Shown here: positions 25,375 through 26,150 of the stretch, piece by piece
Layout: each line of letters begins with the position of its first letter
How positions within the stretch are numbered: the first letter of the stretch is position 1
Assembly (NCBI GenBank): GCA_021847165.1
Contig: JAJZUH010000004.1
Span: 1-26,150 of the forward strand
Direction: 5' to 3'
DNA length: 26,150 nucleotides
Source: Pseudomonadota bacterium
Lineage (GTDB): Bacteria > Pseudomonadota > Gammaproteobacteria > Burkholderiales > Gallionellaceae
Notes under the pieces: generated by a model
Databases searched by the model: none
Told to the model about the DNA's origin: nothing
The model's input: only the letters and a program-made list of their open reading frames with translations
Translations under genes and position numbers: made by a program

Positions 25375-26150
25375 ATGATTCCAGAGATCGGTAATTTTGC
25401 ACTCATCGTCGCCTTGCTGCTTTCCATCATTCAAGGCGCGCTTCCCATTATCGGGGCTGCTCGCAACAACACCGTGATGATGTCCACGGCGCGCACCCTG
25501 GCAACAGGGCAGTTCGTCATCGTCGCAATCGCGATTGGCTGCCTGGTCCAGTCATTCATCGGCAACGATTTTTCCGTGCTGTATGTGGCGGAACACTCCA
25601 ATTCGCAATTGCCGATCCAGTACCGCATCGCGGCGCTGTGGGGCGGACATGAGGGTTCGCTGCTGCTGTGGACATTCATCCTCACCGTATGGACGGTCGC
25701 GGTCGCGACGTTCAGCCGCCACCTGCCGCAAGAGATGGTCGCCCGCGTGATCGGCGTAATGGGGCTTATTTCTGCCGGCTTCCTGCTGTTCATGCTGCTG
25801 ACTTCCAATCCTTTCGACCGCCTGCTGCCCGCCGCGATGGATGGGCGGGACCTGAACCCGTTGCTGCAGGATCCCGGCCTGGTGATCCATCCGCCGATGC
25901 TGTACATGGGATATGTCGGATTCTCGGTGGCATTTGCGTTCGCGCTGTCTGCACTCCTGGGCGGCAAACTCGATTCCACCTGGGCGCGCTGGTCGCGCCC
26001 ATGGACCACTGTGGCGTGGGTGTTCCTCACCGTCGGCATCATGCTGGGTAGCGGCTGGGCATATTACGAACTGGGCTGGGGCGGCTGGTGGTTCTGGGAT
26101 CCGGTAGAGAACGCCTCGTTCATGCCCTGGCTGGTGGGCACGGCGCTGAT
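25375..26150 (+). CDS. ccmF: cytochrome c heme lyase subunit CcmF, N-terminal part (runs off window)
   Basis: CcmF is the large membrane protein that receives heme from CcmE and, with CcmH, attaches it to apocytochrome c. Only the first 258 residues are in the window; the frame is open to the end with no stop. It starts [20 protein letters not shown], has several membrane helices, and carries the WWD heme-binding domain ([14 protein letters not shown], residues 235-248). The preceding LDPGL-like [18 protein letters not shown] segment contains a conserved histidine. It begins 20 bp after ccmE; the ribosome binding site is weak (GAGAG near 25360). ccmG and ccmH would be expected next. Confidence 0.95.
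   Translation, partial: MIPEIGNFALIVALLLSIIQGALPIIGAARNNTVMMSTARTLATGQFVIVAIAIGCLVQSFIGNDFSVLYVAEHSNSQLPIQYRIAALWGGHEGSLLLWTFILTVWTVAVATFSRHLPQEMVARVIGVMGLISAGFLLFMLLTSNPFDRLLPAAMDGRDLNPLLQDPGLVIHPPMLYMGYVGFSVAFAFALSALLGGKLDSTWARWSRPWTTVAWVFLTVGIMLGSGWAYYELGWGGWWFWDPVENASFMPWLVGTAL

Noticed and set aside
1..26150. CRISPR arrays, insertion sequences, prophage or toxin-antitoxin genes
   Set aside because: No regularly spaced repeats, transposase or integrase motifs, or small gene pairs were seen; the coding density is filled by recognised housekeeping and glycogen genes.

Overview
The window is a chromosomal segment from a betaproteobacterium. Strong family matches run along the whole length, and the order tig-clpP-clpX-lon-hupB-tRNAs-ppiD-fabI is followed by a System I cytochrome c maturation operon. 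A Nitrosomonadales/Gallionellaceae-like chemolithoautotroph is my best guess, but that rests on general knowledge of gene order, not on a search. Almost everything is on the + strand; only fabI is on the - strand. I found no phage, insertion sequence, CRISPR array or defence genes.

Region 1 (1-13159): the 3' part of a tRNA-Leu(UAG) is followed by a compact glycogen cluster, glgB-pgi-glgA-glgC-GH57-GH57-glgP, with gaps of 41 bp or less and one 4-bp overlap. It covers interconversion of F6P and G6P (pgi), ADP-glucose formation (glgC), chain elongation (glgA), branching (glgB), phosphorolysis (glgP), and two different GH57 alpha-glucan enzymes that probably do the debranching or disproportionation usually assigned to glgX and malQ. 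No pgm is present, so the G6P to G1P step must be encoded elsewhere. A hairpin followed by a weak T-run lies after glgP.

Region 2 (13224-21559): the protein quality-control block. Trigger factor, ClpP, ClpX and Lon are followed by HU, tRNA-Val(UAC), tRNA-Asp(GUC) and the periplasmic chaperone PpiD. The 84-bp gap before lon holds a near-perfect sigma-32 (heat-shock) promoter. hupB has a near-consensus sigma-70 promoter, and the two tRNAs probably share its transcript, which ends at a strong intrinsic terminator before ppiD. A second strong hairpin separates the convergent ppiD and fabI genes.

Region 3 (21573-26150): fabI on the - strand, a 290-bp divergent intergenic region with promoter-like elements, then ccmA-ccmB-ccmC-ccmD-ccmE-ccmF, tightly packed and in places overlapping. 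ccmF runs off the window. This is the heme export, chaperone and ligation machinery for c-type cytochromes.

The genes themselves belong to known families. The points most worth a second look are the glycogen cluster sitting between tRNA-Leu and tig, the pair of dissimilar GH57 enzymes in it, the hairpin abutting the glgB ribosome binding site, and the dyad embedded in the lon heat-shock promoter.
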